A stretch of 64,000 bases of DNA, from NCBI RefSeq assembly GCF_009176645.1, contig NZ_AP019007.1, forward strand, positions 186,001-250,000. Reading direction: 5' to 3'. The stretch comes from Enterobacter oligotrophicus. GTDB taxonomy: Bacteria > Pseudomonadota > Gammaproteobacteria > Enterobacterales > Enterobacteriaceae. Made by a program: the position numbers and the translations under genes. A model generated the notes under the pieces. It ran no database searches, was not told where the DNA came from, and was given only the letters and a program-made list of their open reading frames with translations. This document shows positions 53,885 through 63,157 of the stretch, in pieces; the stretch's first letter is position 1, and every line of letters starts with the position of its first letter.

Positions 53885-54784
53885 ATGACATGTAAAGACG
53901 GGCTGCTGGCGATGCTGGTGGTCGTAGTATGGGGGCTGAATTTTGTGGTCATTAAAATGGGTTTGCACAATATGCCCCCGCTGATGCTGGCCGGTTTGCG
54001 TTTTATGCTGGTGGCGTTCCCGGCACTCTTTTTTGTCGCCCGTCCCAACATACCGTTTAAATTGTTGCTGGGTTACGGCCTGACTATCAGCTTTGGTCAA
54101 TTCGCCTTTCTGTTCTGCGCCATTAAGTTCGGTATGCCTGCCGGTCTGGCTTCGCTGGTATTACAGGCCCAGGCCTTCTTTACCATCATTCTCGGCGCAT
54201 TTGTATTTGGCGAACGTCTGCAGGGCAAACAGCTTGCAGGGATCACGCTGGCGGTATTTGGCGTACTGGTGCTGATCGAAGCCAGCCTTAATGGACAACA
54301 CGTGGCGCTGCTCGGCTTTATGCTGACGCTGGCGGCAGGGCTAAGCTGGGCGTGCGGGAACATTTTCAACAAACTGATTATGCAGCATGATGCGCGTCCG
54401 GCGGTGATGTCACTGGTGGTCTGGAGCGCCTTAATTCCGATTGTGCCGTTTATGGCTGCCTCATTCATTCTTGACGGGCCAGACGCCATGCTGAGTAGCC
54501 TGGTTGAGATCGACATTACGACCATTATGTCGCTTATCTATCTGGCGTTTGTGGCAACCATTGTAGGCTATGGGATCTGGGGCTCGCTCCTGGGGCGCTA
54601 TGAAACCTGGCGTGTTGCGCCACTGTCGCTGCTGGTGCCGGTGGTCGGGCTGGCAAGCGCCGCCATTTTGCTGGATGAGAAGCTCAGCGCCCTGCAACTG
54701 CTTGGCGCAGTGCTGATCATGGCCGGGCTCTATATCAATATCTTTGGTTTACGGGTGCGTCGTACCGCGCGGGTGAAGGGATAA
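53885..54784 (+). CDS. eamA: O-acetylserine/cysteine exporter EamA
   Basis: This 299-residue inner-membrane DMT exporter is nearly collinear with E. coli EamA (YdeD), with LVVVVWGLNFVVIKMGLHNMPP at the start and RYETWRVAPLSLLVPVVGLAS near 238. There are ten helices in two EamA repeats. It removes excess cysteine and O-acetylserine. It is convergent with marB, and the stem at 54796 separates them. The ribosome site CAGGGGCAGGGT precedes the ATG. Confidence 0.96.
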   Translation: MTCKDGLLAMLVVVVWGLNFVVIKMGLHNMPPLMLAGLRFMLVAFPALFFVARPNIPFKLLLGYGLTISFGQFAFLFCAIKFGMPAGLASLVLQAQAFFTIILGAFVFGERLQGKQLAGITLAVFGVLVLIEASLNGQHVALLGFMLTLAAGLSWACGNIFNKLIMQHDARPAVMSLVVWSALIPIVPFMAASFILDGPDAMLSSLVEIDITTIMSLIYLAFVATIVGYGIWGSLLGRYETWRVAPLSLLVPVVGLASAAILLDEKLSALQLLGAVLIMAGLYINIFGLRVRRTARVKG

Positions 54785-54795
54785 GGCAAAAAAAA

Positions 54796-54813
54796 GCCCC
54801 GCACCTGCGGGGC
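54796..54813 (-). terminator. Terminator of marRAB
   Basis: GCCCCGCACCTGCGGGGC is a seven-base stem followed on the minus strand by eight T. It lies just past the marB stop and also faces eamA. Confidence 0.88.
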
Positions 54814-54822
54814 AAAAACGAA

Positions 54823-55041
54823 TCAGAAGTCGTGCCGGTTGTAATACGGTACGCCTAATTCGTCGGATTTATCGCTGCCAGCCCCCATGTGGTTGAAATC
54901 AAAGGGGGACTGGTCATGTGCGGACGGCAGGGTAATCGCATCACGATTGTTCTGCTGTGCTGCACGGGGTGTTTGCTCCGCGAAGGCCTGGCTGGAGACA
55001 AGCACCAGCAAGGCGAGGGCGGCGGAGGCGATAACGTTCAT
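54823..55041 (-). CDS. marB: Multiple antibiotic resistance protein MarB
   Basis: This 72-residue periplasmic protein has a signal peptide cleaved after AFA (EQTP follows). Its conserved C-terminal half is SPFDFNHMGAGSDKSDELG followed by VPYYN. E. coli MarB lowers marA transcription by an unknown route. It is the third gene of marRAB, 32 bases after marA. Confidence 0.95.
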   Translation of the reverse strand: MNVIASAALALLVLVSSQAFAEQTPRAAQQNNRDAITLPSAHDQSPFDFNHMGAGSDKSDELGVPYYNRHDF

Positions 55042-55073
55042 GATTTCCTCGGTTACGTCTTTACAGGCGATGA

Positions 55074-55454
55074 TTAACTACAATGTTTTAACGGATAAAG
55101 GTATCGGGATTCACCCGGCATGCTGGTGATACGATACTTATGAGGCGGCACGTCGAAGTAGTTCTTGAACGTGCGCGTCAGGGTTTGTTGGGATTCAAAA
55201 CCGTAACGCTCCGCCAGATAAAGGATCGGCTCATTGCTTTCTTTCAGTTTTTGGGCAATTTCCGTCAGCTTACGGCTGCGAATATATTGACCTAATGAAT
55301 GGCCGGTCTCTTTTTTGAACATCCGTTGCAGGTGCCATTTTGAGTAACCTGAACGCTCTGACACTTTCTCAAGGGAGAGCGGCGATTCCAGGTTATCTTC
55401 GATCCAGTCCAAAATGCTATGAATAGTGATAGCGTCAGTATTGCGTCTGGACAT
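55074..55454 (-). CDS. marA: Transcriptional activator MarA
   Basis: The protein has 126 residues from 55454 (MSRRNTD), almost identical to E. coli MarA through [10 protein letters not shown]. Two AraC-type helix-turn-helix units are seen: [21 protein letters not shown] near residues 30-50 and [20 protein letters not shown] near 79-98. It activates acrAB, tolC, micF and its own operon through marboxes. It lies between marR (20 bases upstream) and marB. Confidence 0.98.
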   Translation of the reverse strand: MSRRNTDAITIHSILDWIEDNLESPLSLEKVSERSGYSKWHLQRMFKKETGHSLGQYIRSRKLTEIAQKLKESNEPILYLAERYGFESQQTLTRTFKNYFDVPPHKYRITSMPGESRYLYPLKHCS

Positions 55455-55474
55455 CGTCATACCTCTTTTTCTGT

Positions 55475-55909
55475 TTACGGCAGGATTTTCTTAAGCAAAA
55501 GCTCAAGTGTTGCCACTTCATCTGCCGTTAAGTTTTTTGTTAGTTCCTGGTGCAGTGTTTGTCCTACTAGTTGATGACATTGCTCACACATGGCCGCGCC
55601 GTCGCTGGTCAGTTTCACCAGTACGCCACGTTTGTCATTCGGGTTAGGGCTTCGTTCTATCCATCCCTTGCAGACGAGACGATCCAGCATGCGGGTTAAC
55701 GCACCCAGATCGACAGAGAGCACCTTTTTCAGCTCAACCGGCGTGATACACACTTCGCAGCGAATAGAACACAGCACTTTGAACTGTGTTGCGGTGATAT
55801 CCAGCGGTGACAGGTAGTCATTGAGCAGGCGATCTTTTTTCTGGTTAACCATATGAATAAGACGACCCAGTGGAATTATGTCGTTGAAGAGATCACTGGT
55901 GCTTTTCAC
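55475..55909 (-). CDS. marR: Repressor MarR
   Basis: The protein has 144 residues from a GTG at 55909 (aligning with E. coli VKSTSDLF); an ATG ten codons upstream falls inside the operator and is rejected. The winged helix has [20 protein letters not shown] near residues 67-86 and the wing [15 protein letters not shown]. It represses marRAB at two sites until salicylate-like ligands or oxidised copper-thiol signals act. Cys80, implicated in copper sensing in E. coli, is kept (RLVCKGW). Confidence 0.97.
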   Translation of the reverse strand: MKSTSDLFNDIIPLGRLIHMVNQKKDRLLNDYLSPLDITATQFKVLCSIRCEVCITPVELKKVLSVDLGALTRMLDRLVCKGWIERSPNPNDKRGVLVKLTSDGAAMCEQCHQLVGQTLHQELTKNLTADEVATLELLLKKILP

Positions 55910-55914
55910 AATGG

Positions 55915-56008
55915 TTGCCCTGGCAAGTAGTTTAGTCACGGCAGATATTATTGCTCAGGCAAGTATAAGTCAACTGAATGAATCAGCCGATGCCACGAAT
56001 TGCTAAAA
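55915..56008 (-). promoter_or_regulatory. marO: marRAB promoter, two MarR sites and marbox
   Basis: On the minus strand TTGACT (55968-55973), 17 bases, then TAATAT (55945-55950) form the promoter. MarR site I is TTGCCTGAGCAA (55951-55962) between the two boxes, and site II is TTGCCAGGGCAA (55915-55926). The marbox (55987-56008, GATGCCACGAATTGCTAAA on the plus strand) lies upstream. The layout matches E. coli marO. Confidence 0.92.
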
Positions 56009-56165
56009 CGTTTCGTGAACCTTTTTTTGCGGCTTTCAAATCATAAACATAACGGAGTGTTATGGTTCAGGCGTGAAAACAATCCTTACGTCGTGACGAT
56101 AGCTGAATCATGAGATTTCCCCCTATAATTGCGGAGTTGAAAATGGATAAGGACAGCGACGCGTT

Positions 56166-56831
56166 ATGGTGGATTTGATTAAAGCAATTGGTCTTGGGTT
56201 GGTCGTTTTGCTGCCCCTGGCGAACCCGTTAACCACGGTGGCTCTGTTTCTGGGGCTGGCCGGGAACATGAACAGCGCGGAGCGTAATCATCAGTCGATG
56301 ATGGCTTCCGTGTATGTGTTTGCCATCATGATGGTTGCGTACTACGCCGGGCAACTGGTGATGAACACGTTTGGGATCTCCATCCCTGGGCTGCGTATTG
56401 CCGGCGGTCTGATCGTCGCCTTTATCGGTTTTCGGATGCTGTTCCCGGCGCAAAAAGCCCATGATTCGCCGGAAGCTAAAAGTAAATCCGAAGAACTTGA
56501 AACCGAGCCGAGCGCCAATATTGCCTTCGTGCCGTTAGCGATGCCGAGTACGGCAGGGCCGGGAACGATCGCGATGATTATCAGTTCCGCCTCGACGGTT
56601 CGTGATGGCTCCACCTTCCCGGACTGGGTTGTGACTGTCGCACCGCCGATCATTTTTGCCCTGATCGGCATTATTGTGTGGGGGTCATTGCGCAGTTCTG
56701 GGGCGATTATGCGCTGGGTGGGCAAGGGCGGTATCGAAGCGATCTCGCGTTTGATGGGCTTCCTGCTGGTGTGTATGGGCGTGCAGTTTATTATTAACGG
56801 CGTGCTGGAAATTATTAAAACCTACCACTGA
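56166..56831 (+). CDS. marC: Inner-membrane protein MarC (UPF0056)
   Basis: The 221-residue protein is equal in length to E. coli MarC. Six hydrophobic helices are present, with [21 protein letters not shown] near residues 18-38 and [19 protein letters not shown] near 124-142. It is divergent from marRAB but, as shown in E. coli, not needed for multidrug resistance. Its biochemical role is unknown. Its promoter region overlaps marO. Confidence 0.96.
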   Translation: MVDLIKAIGLGLVVLLPLANPLTTVALFLGLAGNMNSAERNHQSMMASVYVFAIMMVAYYAGQLVMNTFGISIPGLRIAGGLIVAFIGFRMLFPAQKAHDSPEAKSKSEELETEPSANIAFVPLAMPSTAGPGTIAMIISSASTVRDGSTFPDWVVTVAPPIIFALIGIIVWGSLRSSGAIMRWVGKGGIEAISRLMGFLLVCMGVQFIINGVLEIIKTYH

Positions 56832-56837
56832 GGTTAT

Positions 56838-56865
56838 TGCCGGGTAGCGCTGCGCTTACCCGGCA
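56838..56865. repeat. REP-like palindrome between marC and sotB
   Basis: TGCCGGGTAGCGCTGCGCTTACCCGGCA-type stem (seven-base perfect arms) between the converging ends of marC and sotB. Confidence 0.7.
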
Positions 56866-56871
56866 AAACAC

Positions 56872-58068
56872 TCACCCGTGATGCACCTGTTCTTCCATCG
56901 CTACCGGCCATTTACGGAAAATCAGTACCGACCAGATAAGCGCCACGAGTGCCGGAATCGCCCCCAGGTAGCCAATCGCCGACATCGATACATGAAGGCT
57001 GATCTGATTGCCCACCAGCGCACCCGCGCCAATACCCAGATTAAAAATGCCTGAGAATAGCGACATCGCCACGTCGGTGGCATCCGGGGCCAGGGCCAGC
57101 ACTTTTACCTGCATACCAAGCCCGATAATCATGATCGCTATGCCCCAGAAGATGCTGAGGATCGCCAGATGACTTTCACTGCCCGCTGCGGGCATCAGTA
57201 ATACCAGACACACCAGCAGCAGGCCGATGGCACCGCTTACCAGCACCGAAGCATGCTGATTGCCGAGTTTACCGAAGAGGATGCTGCCAATAATGCCCGC
57301 GCCGCCTAAAATCAGCAGCAGGACGGTGGCAAAGTTAGCGCTAAAACCGGCAACAACCTGTACAAACGGCTCAATATAGCTATACGCCGTGTAATGCGCG
57401 GTCACGACAATCACGGTCAGCAGATAGATGCTCATCAGCGCCGGACGGCGAACCAGCAGCGGCAGGCTTTTCAGCGAACCGGAATGTTCACTTGGCAGTT
57501 TTGGCAGCAATTTAATCAGGCAAACCAGTGTGATTAGCGCGCCCATACCGATAGCGAAGAAGGTGGTGCGCCAGCCGAAGTATTGCCCGACGATGCGGCC
57601 AATCGGCAGACCCAGCACCATCGCCAGCGCCGTTCCGGTCGCAATCAGGCTCAGCGCCTGAGCGCGTTTGCCCGCAGGGGCGAGACGAATGGCGAGCGAC
57701 GCGGTGATCGACCAGAACACGGCATGCGCAAATGCGATCCCCACACGGCTAATGACCAGCACGGTAAAGTTCCAGGCCATAAACGACAACACATGGCTGG
57801 CGATAAACACCACGAACAGGCCAATCAACAGTTTTCGCCGCTCCATCTGGCTGGTCAGTAGCATAAACGGCAGCGACATCAGCGCCACGACCCACGCGTA
57901 GATGGTCAGCATAATGCCCACCTGAGCCGTCTCCATCTGGAAACTCTTTGCGATGTCAGACAACAGCCCAACGGGCACAAATTCTGTGGTATTAAAAATA
58001 AACGCGGCAACAGCAAGCGTGACCACACGTAGCCACGCGACCTTGCGGGAAACAGTGTTTATTGTCAT
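56872..58068 (-). CDS. sotB: Sugar efflux transporter SotB (YdeA)
   Basis: This 398-residue MFS exporter has twelve helices. The opening resembles E. coli Sot[26 protein letters not shown] near residues 16-40. FLRR-type loop residues are replaced by [14 protein letters not shown] near 70. It exports arabinose, lactose analogues and other sugars. It is convergent with marC, as in E. coli. Confidence 0.95.
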   Translation of the reverse strand: MTINTVSRKVAWLRVVTLAVAAFIFNTTEFVPVGLLSDIAKSFQMETAQVGIMLTIYAWVVALMSLPFMLLTSQMERRKLLIGLFVVFIASHVLSFMAWNFTVLVISRVGIAFAHAVFWSITASLAIRLAPAGKRAQALSLIATGTALAMVLGLPIGRIVGQYFGWRTTFFAIGMGALITLVCLIKLLPKLPSEHSGSLKSLPLLVRRPALMSIYLLTVIVVTAHYTAYSYIEPFVQVVAGFSANFATVLLLILGGAGIIGSILFGKLGNQHASVLVSGAIGLLLVCLVLLMPAAGSESHLAILSIFWGIAIMIIGLGMQVKVLALAPDATDVAMSLFSGIFNLGIGAGALVGNQISLHVSMSAIGYLGAIPALVALIWSVLIFRKWPVAMEEQVHHG

Positions 58069-58244
58069 AGGGATGTCTGGGATTCGTTGGATAAAAGATG
58101 AGAGGCCGATCTTAAGGCTTTAAACGGCGAAAACTCAACCATTATGTGACTCAGATCCCAATATTTACCTTATCACAACGGTAGCGGACGCGGTTGTTTT
58201 CATCGAATATAAAGACCAACACAATAAAAACAGGCGGTAACAGA

Positions 58245-59036
58245 ATGCAGGAGATTGATTTTTATCTGGTCGATGCTTTTAGCAACGAGGCGTTCGGCGG
58301 TAACGCGGCGGCGGTATGCCCGCTGGAAGAGTGGTTACCGGATGAGACACTACTCAGGATGGCGCAGCAGCATAATCAGTCTGAAACGGCGTTTTTCGTC
58401 CGCACCGACGAGGGCTTTGCGCTGCGCTGGTTCACCACGCAATATGAAATAAATCTGTGCGGCCATGCGACGCTGGCGGCATCCCACGTCATTTTTGAAT
58501 ACCTTGATTATCCTCATACGGAAATTACCTTTTCGACGCGATTCGTGGGCAACCTGACGGTGAAACGCAACGGCGACTGGCTGACGCTAAACTTCCCGGC
58601 CTGGGCGACGGAAGTGGTCGACACGCCACCGGCCTTGCTTTTCAGTTCACTGGGCATTGACGGTGCAGCAGAGGTGCGCGTCGGGCGCGATTATATGGTG
58701 GTGCTGGAGAACCAGCAGCAGGTGGAAGCCTTAACGCCGGATATTGCCGCCATGATCCCGCTGGGGAAAATGGTCTGCGTAACGGCACCGGGCGAACACG
58801 ACGATTTTGTCAGCCGCTTCTTCTGTCCTGGCGAAGGCGTGCCGGAGGACCCGGTCACAGGGTCAACCCACAGCATGCTGATTCCGTACTGGAGCAAAAA
58901 ACTAGGGAAAACGCAGATGAAAGCCCGTCAGGTGTCGGCGCGAGGGGGTGACTTGCGCTGTGAGTTAACCGGTGACCGCGTACTGATTGGCGGCCAGGCC
59001 TCGCTGTACCTGAAGGGTAAAATCTATATGCGCTAA
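58245..59036 (+). CDS. PhzF-family isomerase
   Basis: The protein has 263 residues from 58245 (MQEIDFYLVDAF); an in-frame TTG 17 codons upstream has no support. The PhzF fold is marked by DAFSNEAFGGNAAAVCPL at the start, the catalytic-Glu segment NQSETAFFV near residues 42-50, LRWFTTQYEINLCGHATLA near 60-78 and PEDPVTGSTH near 200-210. PhzF enzymes catalyse isomerisation or epimerisation; no phenazine genes are nearby, so the substrate is unknown. It ends four bases before the convergent ptrR. Confidence 0.92.
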   Translation: MQEIDFYLVDAFSNEAFGGNAAAVCPLEEWLPDETLLRMAQQHNQSETAFFVRTDEGFALRWFTTQYEINLCGHATLAASHVIFEYLDYPHTEITFSTRFVGNLTVKRNGDWLTLNFPAWATEVVDTPPALLFSSLGIDGAAEVRVGRDYMVVLENQQQVEALTPDIAAMIPLGKMVCVTAPGEHDDFVSRFFCPGEGVPEDPVTGSTHSMLIPYWSKKLGKTQMKARQVSARGGDLRCELTGDRVLIGGQASLYLKGKIYMR

Positions 59037-59039
59037 TCG

Positions 59040-59918
59040 TTATGCAGAAGGCGCAGGTGCCTGACGTTCGTTCAGCAGCGCGATAAAGGCTTCGAGCTGG
59101 CGGGTCATCGCGCCGCGACGCCACACCAGCCAGGTGGTAAGCCAGCGCCAGTTCTCCGCCAGCGGCCACGCCTCAACCTGATGATGTCCTGGCATACTTT
59201 CCAGCATTGAGCGGGGCATCAGCGCAATGCCTGCCCCTGCGATCACGCAGGCGAGCATCCCGTGATACGACTCCATCTCATGAATGCGCCCCGGTGTTGC
59301 TCTGTCTGCATGAAACCAGCTTTCCAGATGTCGACGATAGGAGCAGTTAGCGCGAAAGGCATACACATCGCTGCCGCTTACCTGCGTTGCGCGGGAGACT
59401 TCACGGTGTCCAGCAGGCGCTACCAGCATCATCTCTTCCCGGTAGACCGGCATGCCGTCCAGTTCAGGGTGCGATAACGGCCCGTCGACAAATGCGGCAC
59501 TTAACGTTCCCTCCAGCACGCCGTCGATCATCGTTCCTGAGGGGCCGGTAGAGAGGGCAAACTGAATACGGGGATAGCGCTGGTTAAATAAGGCCAGGCT
59601 TTCGGGGATGCGCACAGCGGCGGTGCTCTCCAGCGCGCCGAGGGCAAACAATCCCTGGGGTTCATCACCGGCGACAACCATCCGCGCCTCGTCAACCAGC
59701 GCCAGGATCTGCTTACTGTAGCGCAGAAAGTTATGTCCGGCTGGCGATAGCCGCAAACGCTGATTTTCACGAATAAACAGCTCTACGCCGAGATCCGCCT
59801 CCAGCTGGCGGATGCGGGTCGTGAGGTTTGACGGAACGCGATGCACTTTCTGCGCCGCCTGGGTGATGCTGCCGGTCTGCGCAACGGCGTTAAACATTTC
59901 AAGCTGAGTTAAGTCCAT
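59040..59918 (-). CDS. ptrR: LysR-type regulator PtrR (YneJ)
   Basis: The protein has 292 residues. The helix-turn-helix reads [25 protein letters not shown] near residues 16-40, followed by an effector domain with [18 protein letters not shown]. It is divergent from sad across 99 bases, as YneJ is in E. coli, where it controls sad and links to putrescine and glutamate use. A LysR site should lie in the gap 59919-60017, but no clear dyad was picked out by eye. Confidence 0.9.
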   Translation of the reverse strand: MDLTQLEMFNAVAQTGSITQAAQKVHRVPSNLTTRIRQLEADLGVELFIRENQRLRLSPAGHNFLRYSKQILALVDEARMVVAGDEPQGLFALGALESTAAVRIPESLALFNQRYPRIQFALSTGPSGTMIDGVLEGTLSAAFVDGPLSHPELDGMPVYREEMMLVAPAGHREVSRATQVSGSDVYAFRANCSYRRHLESWFHADRATPGRIHEMESYHGMLACVIAGAGIALMPRSMLESMPGHHQVEAWPLAENWRWLTTWLVWRRGAMTRQLEAFIALLNERQAPAPSA

Positions 59919-60017
59919 GCCATTCTCGTTTTGTGAATAAGGTGGTCATTATTATTCATTTTTAAGAAATAGCAGAGTGAGCCACACTGAAGCAACTGTT
60001 ATTGCGTGGAGAATATT

Positions 60018-61397
60018 ATGACTCAGTCAGTTGCTACATCTGTAAACCCGGCGACCGGCGAAACGCTGGCGTCTTATCCGTGGGCGACCGCCGAAGAGGT
60101 TGAACAGGCTATCGCGCAGGCGGACGCCGGTTTCCGTCAGTGGCGGCGTGAGAGCGTGTCCCACCGCGCTCAGAAGCTGCGCGATCTCGGTGTGGCGCTG
60201 CGTAACCGGGCGGAAGAGATGGCCCAGATGATGTCCCGCGAAATGGGAAAACCCATTTTGCAGGCGCGCGCGGAGGTGACGAAATCGGCCAGTCTGTGTG
60301 ACTGGTATGCCGAACACGGCCCGGCAATGCTGCGTGCCGAACCGACGCAGGTGGAAAACCAGAATGCGGTAATTGAGTACCGCCCACTGGGGCCTGTTCT
60401 GGCGGTGATGCCGTGGAATTTCCCGCTCTGGCAGGTACTGCGTGGTGCAGTGCCGATCCTGCTGGCGGGGAACAGCTATCTGCTCAAGCATGCGCCTAAC
60501 GTGCTGGGCTCAGCCGAACTCATTGCCCGTATTTTTGCCGACGCCCGTTTTCCTCAGGGTGTTTTTGGCTGGGTCAATGCCACTAACGACGGTGTGAGCC
60601 AGGCGATTAACGATCGTCGTATCGCTGCCATCACCGTGACCGGGAGCGTGCGTGCCGGTGCGGCAATAGGAGCACAGGCGGGGGCGGCGCTGAAAAAATG
60701 CGTGCTTGAACTGGGAGGCTCCGATCCGTTTATCGTCCTGAATGATGCCGATCTGGATCTGGCTGTAAAAGCCGCAGTGGCCGGACGTTACCAGAATACC
60801 GGGCAGGTTTGCGCAGCGGCGAAGCGTTTTATCGTTGAAGCGGGCATTGCCGATGCCTTTACCCAACGCTTTATCGATGCCGCCTCTGCGCTGAAGGTCG
60901 GCGCGCCGGATAAAGAAGAGAGCGATATCGGCCCGATGGCGCGTTTTGACCTGCGTGATGAGTTGCACCAGCAGGTACAGGCGACACTGTCAGAAGGTGC
61001 AACATTGCTGCTGGGCGGAGAGAAAATCGCCGGCGAGGGGAATTACTACGCGCCAACGGTACTGGGGAACGTCGCGCCGGAAATGACGGCGTTTCGTCAG
61101 GAGCTGTTTGGCCCTGTCGCGGCCATCACGGTTGCAAAAGATGCCGAACACGCGCTGCAACTGGCTAACGACAGTGATTTCGGTTTGTCTGCGACCGTCT
61201 TTACCGCCAACAGTGCGCTGGCGGCATTATTCTCACGCGAGCTGGAGTGTGGCGGCGTGTTTATTAACGGTTACAGCGCCAGTGATGCGCGTGTTGCCTT
61301 TGGCGGCGTGAAGAAAAGCGGGTTTGGCCGTGAGCTTTCACACTTTGGTTTGCACGAATTCTGTAATGTGCAGACGGTATGGAAAGATCGCGTTTAA
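60018..61397 (+). CDS. sad: Succinate semialdehyde dehydrogenase Sad (YneI)
   Basis: The protein has 459 residues from 60018 (MTQSVATS), with GTGGAG seven bases upstream (E. coli 462). It is an NAD-linked aldehyde dehydrogenase with catalytic Cys in NTGQVCAAAKRF near residue 262, base Glu in LELGGSDPF near 229 and AVMPWNFPLW near 131-140. It oxidises succinate semialdehyde from putrescine/GABA breakdown. A terminator follows, so it may be separate from glsB, which in E. coli lies beside it; a chemoreceptor gene stands between them here. Confidence 0.95.
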   Translation: MTQSVATSVNPATGETLASYPWATAEEVEQAIAQADAGFRQWRRESVSHRAQKLRDLGVALRNRAEEMAQMMSREMGKPILQARAEVTKSASLCDWYAEHGPAMLRAEPTQVENQNAVIEYRPLGPVLAVMPWNFPLWQVLRGAVPILLAGNSYLLKHAPNVLGSAELIARIFADARFPQGVFGWVNATNDGVSQAINDRRIAAITVTGSVRAGAAIGAQAGAALKKCVLELGGSDPFIVLNDADLDLAVKAAVAGRYQNTGQVCAAAKRFIVEAGIADAFTQRFIDAASALKVGAPDKEESDIGPMARFDLRDELHQQVQATLSEGATLLLGGEKIAGEGNYYAPTVLGNVAPEMTAFRQELFGPVAAITVAKDAEHALQLANDSDFGLSATVFTANSALAALFSRELECGGVFINGYSASDARVAFGGVKKSGFGRELSHFGLHEFCNVQTVWKDRV

Positions 61398-61403
61398 CGA
61401 AAA

Positions 61404-61428
61404 AGGGCCTTCATTGCGAAGGCCTTTG
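61404..61428 (+). terminator. Probable terminator after sad
   Basis: GGCCTTC and GAAGGCC form a seven-base stem with an ATTGC loop, flanked by an A-run and a short T-run. Confidence 0.65.
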
Positions 61429-61505
61429 TCACGTTTTTGCAATGGTTCTGTCATTTTTCTCTCGTAGACTCCATCGCGTCTAACGCATTGTTACAGAAGA
61501 AAATT

Positions 61506-63095
61506 ATGAACCTAACGCAAATTTTACGCCGTATTGCGCAGCGCATCATCCCACGTCAGTTTGGTCTGCTGGCCGGTATCTTTTGTATTATTGGGCTTTT
61601 CTCCGCACTGCAACTCTCCTCATCCTTTCTGTTAACCGCTTCTCTCAAAGAGGCCCAGCGCAACGAGCAGCACAATCAGCTGGCATATCAGCAGCAGGGA
61701 AAGCTGGATCTGGCGCGCGTCTCTCTGCTGGCGGCAAGCGATCTGCTTAACCGTTCGGGCGTTTGGTTTATGCAGGATAAAGAGACCGGCTCAGAAGGAA
61801 GCTGGCACAGCCTGATGGACGAGGCGCAAAAATCGCTGGAGGCGTCTCAGCAGGCATGGAATGCCTGGCTTGCACTTAATCCGCCGAAGGACGAAGCGTT
61901 GATAAACAGTTACCAGCTATTCTATGGAGCCATTAAAGAGCAGGCCGAAGGGCTTATCAAAACTAACTCAATTGATGCCTTTTTCGCGGTGCCCGCCCAG
62001 GCGTTCCAGACTGATTTTAACGATAACTATGCTCGCTATCAGCAGGTAAGCGAGAAACAGGCAGTACAGGGACGGCAGGCGCTGATGGAGCAGCTTTCAG
62101 GGCTGCAAACGCTGTTCCTGCTTGCGCCGGTTGTGCTGCTGGCGATAGCGATTGTCGTCTGGTTCGGGATGGCAAAGTGGGTCATTACACCGCTGCGTCG
62201 GTTGATCGCACACATCAACCTGCTGGCTGCGGGGGATTTGTCGGGCACACCGCCTGGCGTAATGCGCTTTAACCGCGAAATTGGGCAACTCAGCGACAGC
62301 GTTGTCACCCTGCAAACGGGCCTGCAGCAGCTGGTGATGCAGGTCAGTGATGCCACTACCTCAATGGTTGAAAATATTGGATCGCTGGCACAGGGCAATC
62401 AGAAGCTGTATCAGCAGTCGGCTCGTCAGGCGAAGGAACTGGAAGATGTCACGTCACATATTGCTGTGCTGGAGACACACGTCGAAGGCAATACCGGCTA
62501 TGCGAGGCTTGCCAGTACGCGCGCGGATGAGGCGAGGCAGGCCGCAGCAGGTGGCGATCACATGATGTCGACCGTCAATGAATCCATGCAGGCGATCGTT
62601 GACCGATCTTCTGAGATGCGAGGGATCGTCGCGATGATCGACAGCGTGGCGTTTCAGACCAATATACTGGCTCTCAACGCAGCCATTGAAGCGGCGCATG
62701 CGGGGGAGCAGGGCCGCGGCTTTGCGGTGGTTGCCAGAGAGGTTGGGCTGCTTGCCAGAAAGAGCAGCCACTCAACCCAAACCATTCAGGAGCTGATCAA
62801 CCACTCCTTGCAGGGCATTGAAGATGGTTCGAAAGCCGTGACGCGCCTCGAAGATAACCTCCAGCAGGTGACCGGGCTGGTGGCGAATTTAAGCAGCCTG
62901 CTGAATGATATCTCGACCGCCACGCTGAGCCAGGGGGAGAGCATTCACCAGATGACCCGCCAGCTTCAGGCGCTGAACCAGGTGTCACGCCAGACTGACG
63001 CGCTGGTCACTGATGCGTCACAAGCCTCCGAGCGTCTGCAGCAGGAGTCCGATCTTTTGCTGCACGCCGTTTCGCGTTTTCGTCTCCCTGCCTGA
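61506..63095 (+). CDS. Methyl-accepting chemotaxis protein
   Basis: This 529-residue receptor (start at 61506, MNLTQILRRI) has a first helix near residues 20-40, a periplasmic domain to about 195, a second helix near 200-222, a HAMP domain and the signalling hairpin with [33 protein letters not shown]. It ends HAVSRFRLPA with no NWETF tail. The periplasmic part has no obvious match to Tar, Tsr or Trg, so the ligand is unknown. It sits between sad and glsB, which adjoin in E. coli. No FliA-type promoter was clear. Confidence 0.88.
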   Translation: MNLTQILRRIAQRIIPRQFGLLAGIFCIIGLFSALQLSSSFLLTASLKEAQRNEQHNQLAYQQQGKLDLARVSLLAASDLLNRSGVWFMQDKETGSEGSWHSLMDEAQKSLEASQQAWNAWLALNPPKDEALINSYQLFYGAIKEQAEGLIKTNSIDAFFAVPAQAFQTDFNDNYARYQQVSEKQAVQGRQALMEQLSGLQTLFLLAPVVLLAIAIVVWFGMAKWVITPLRRLIAHINLLAAGDLSGTPPGVMRFNREIGQLSDSVVTLQTGLQQLVMQVSDATTSMVENIGSLAQGNQKLYQQSARQAKELEDVTSHIAVLETHVEGNTGYARLASTRADEARQAAAGGDHMMSTVNESMQAIVDRSSEMRGIVAMIDSVAFQTNILALNAAIEAAHAGEQGRGFAVVAREVGLLARKSSHSTQTIQELINHSLQGIEDGSKAVTRLEDNLQQVTGLVANLSSLLNDISTATLSQGESIHQMTRQLQALNQVSRQTDALVTDASQASERLQQESDLLLHAVSRFRLPA

Positions 63096-63157
63096 CGCGA
63101 CATATCAGCGTCTGTTATACTCGCAGCCCGTTTTAGCCTGAGGGCAAGGAGCAAAGT

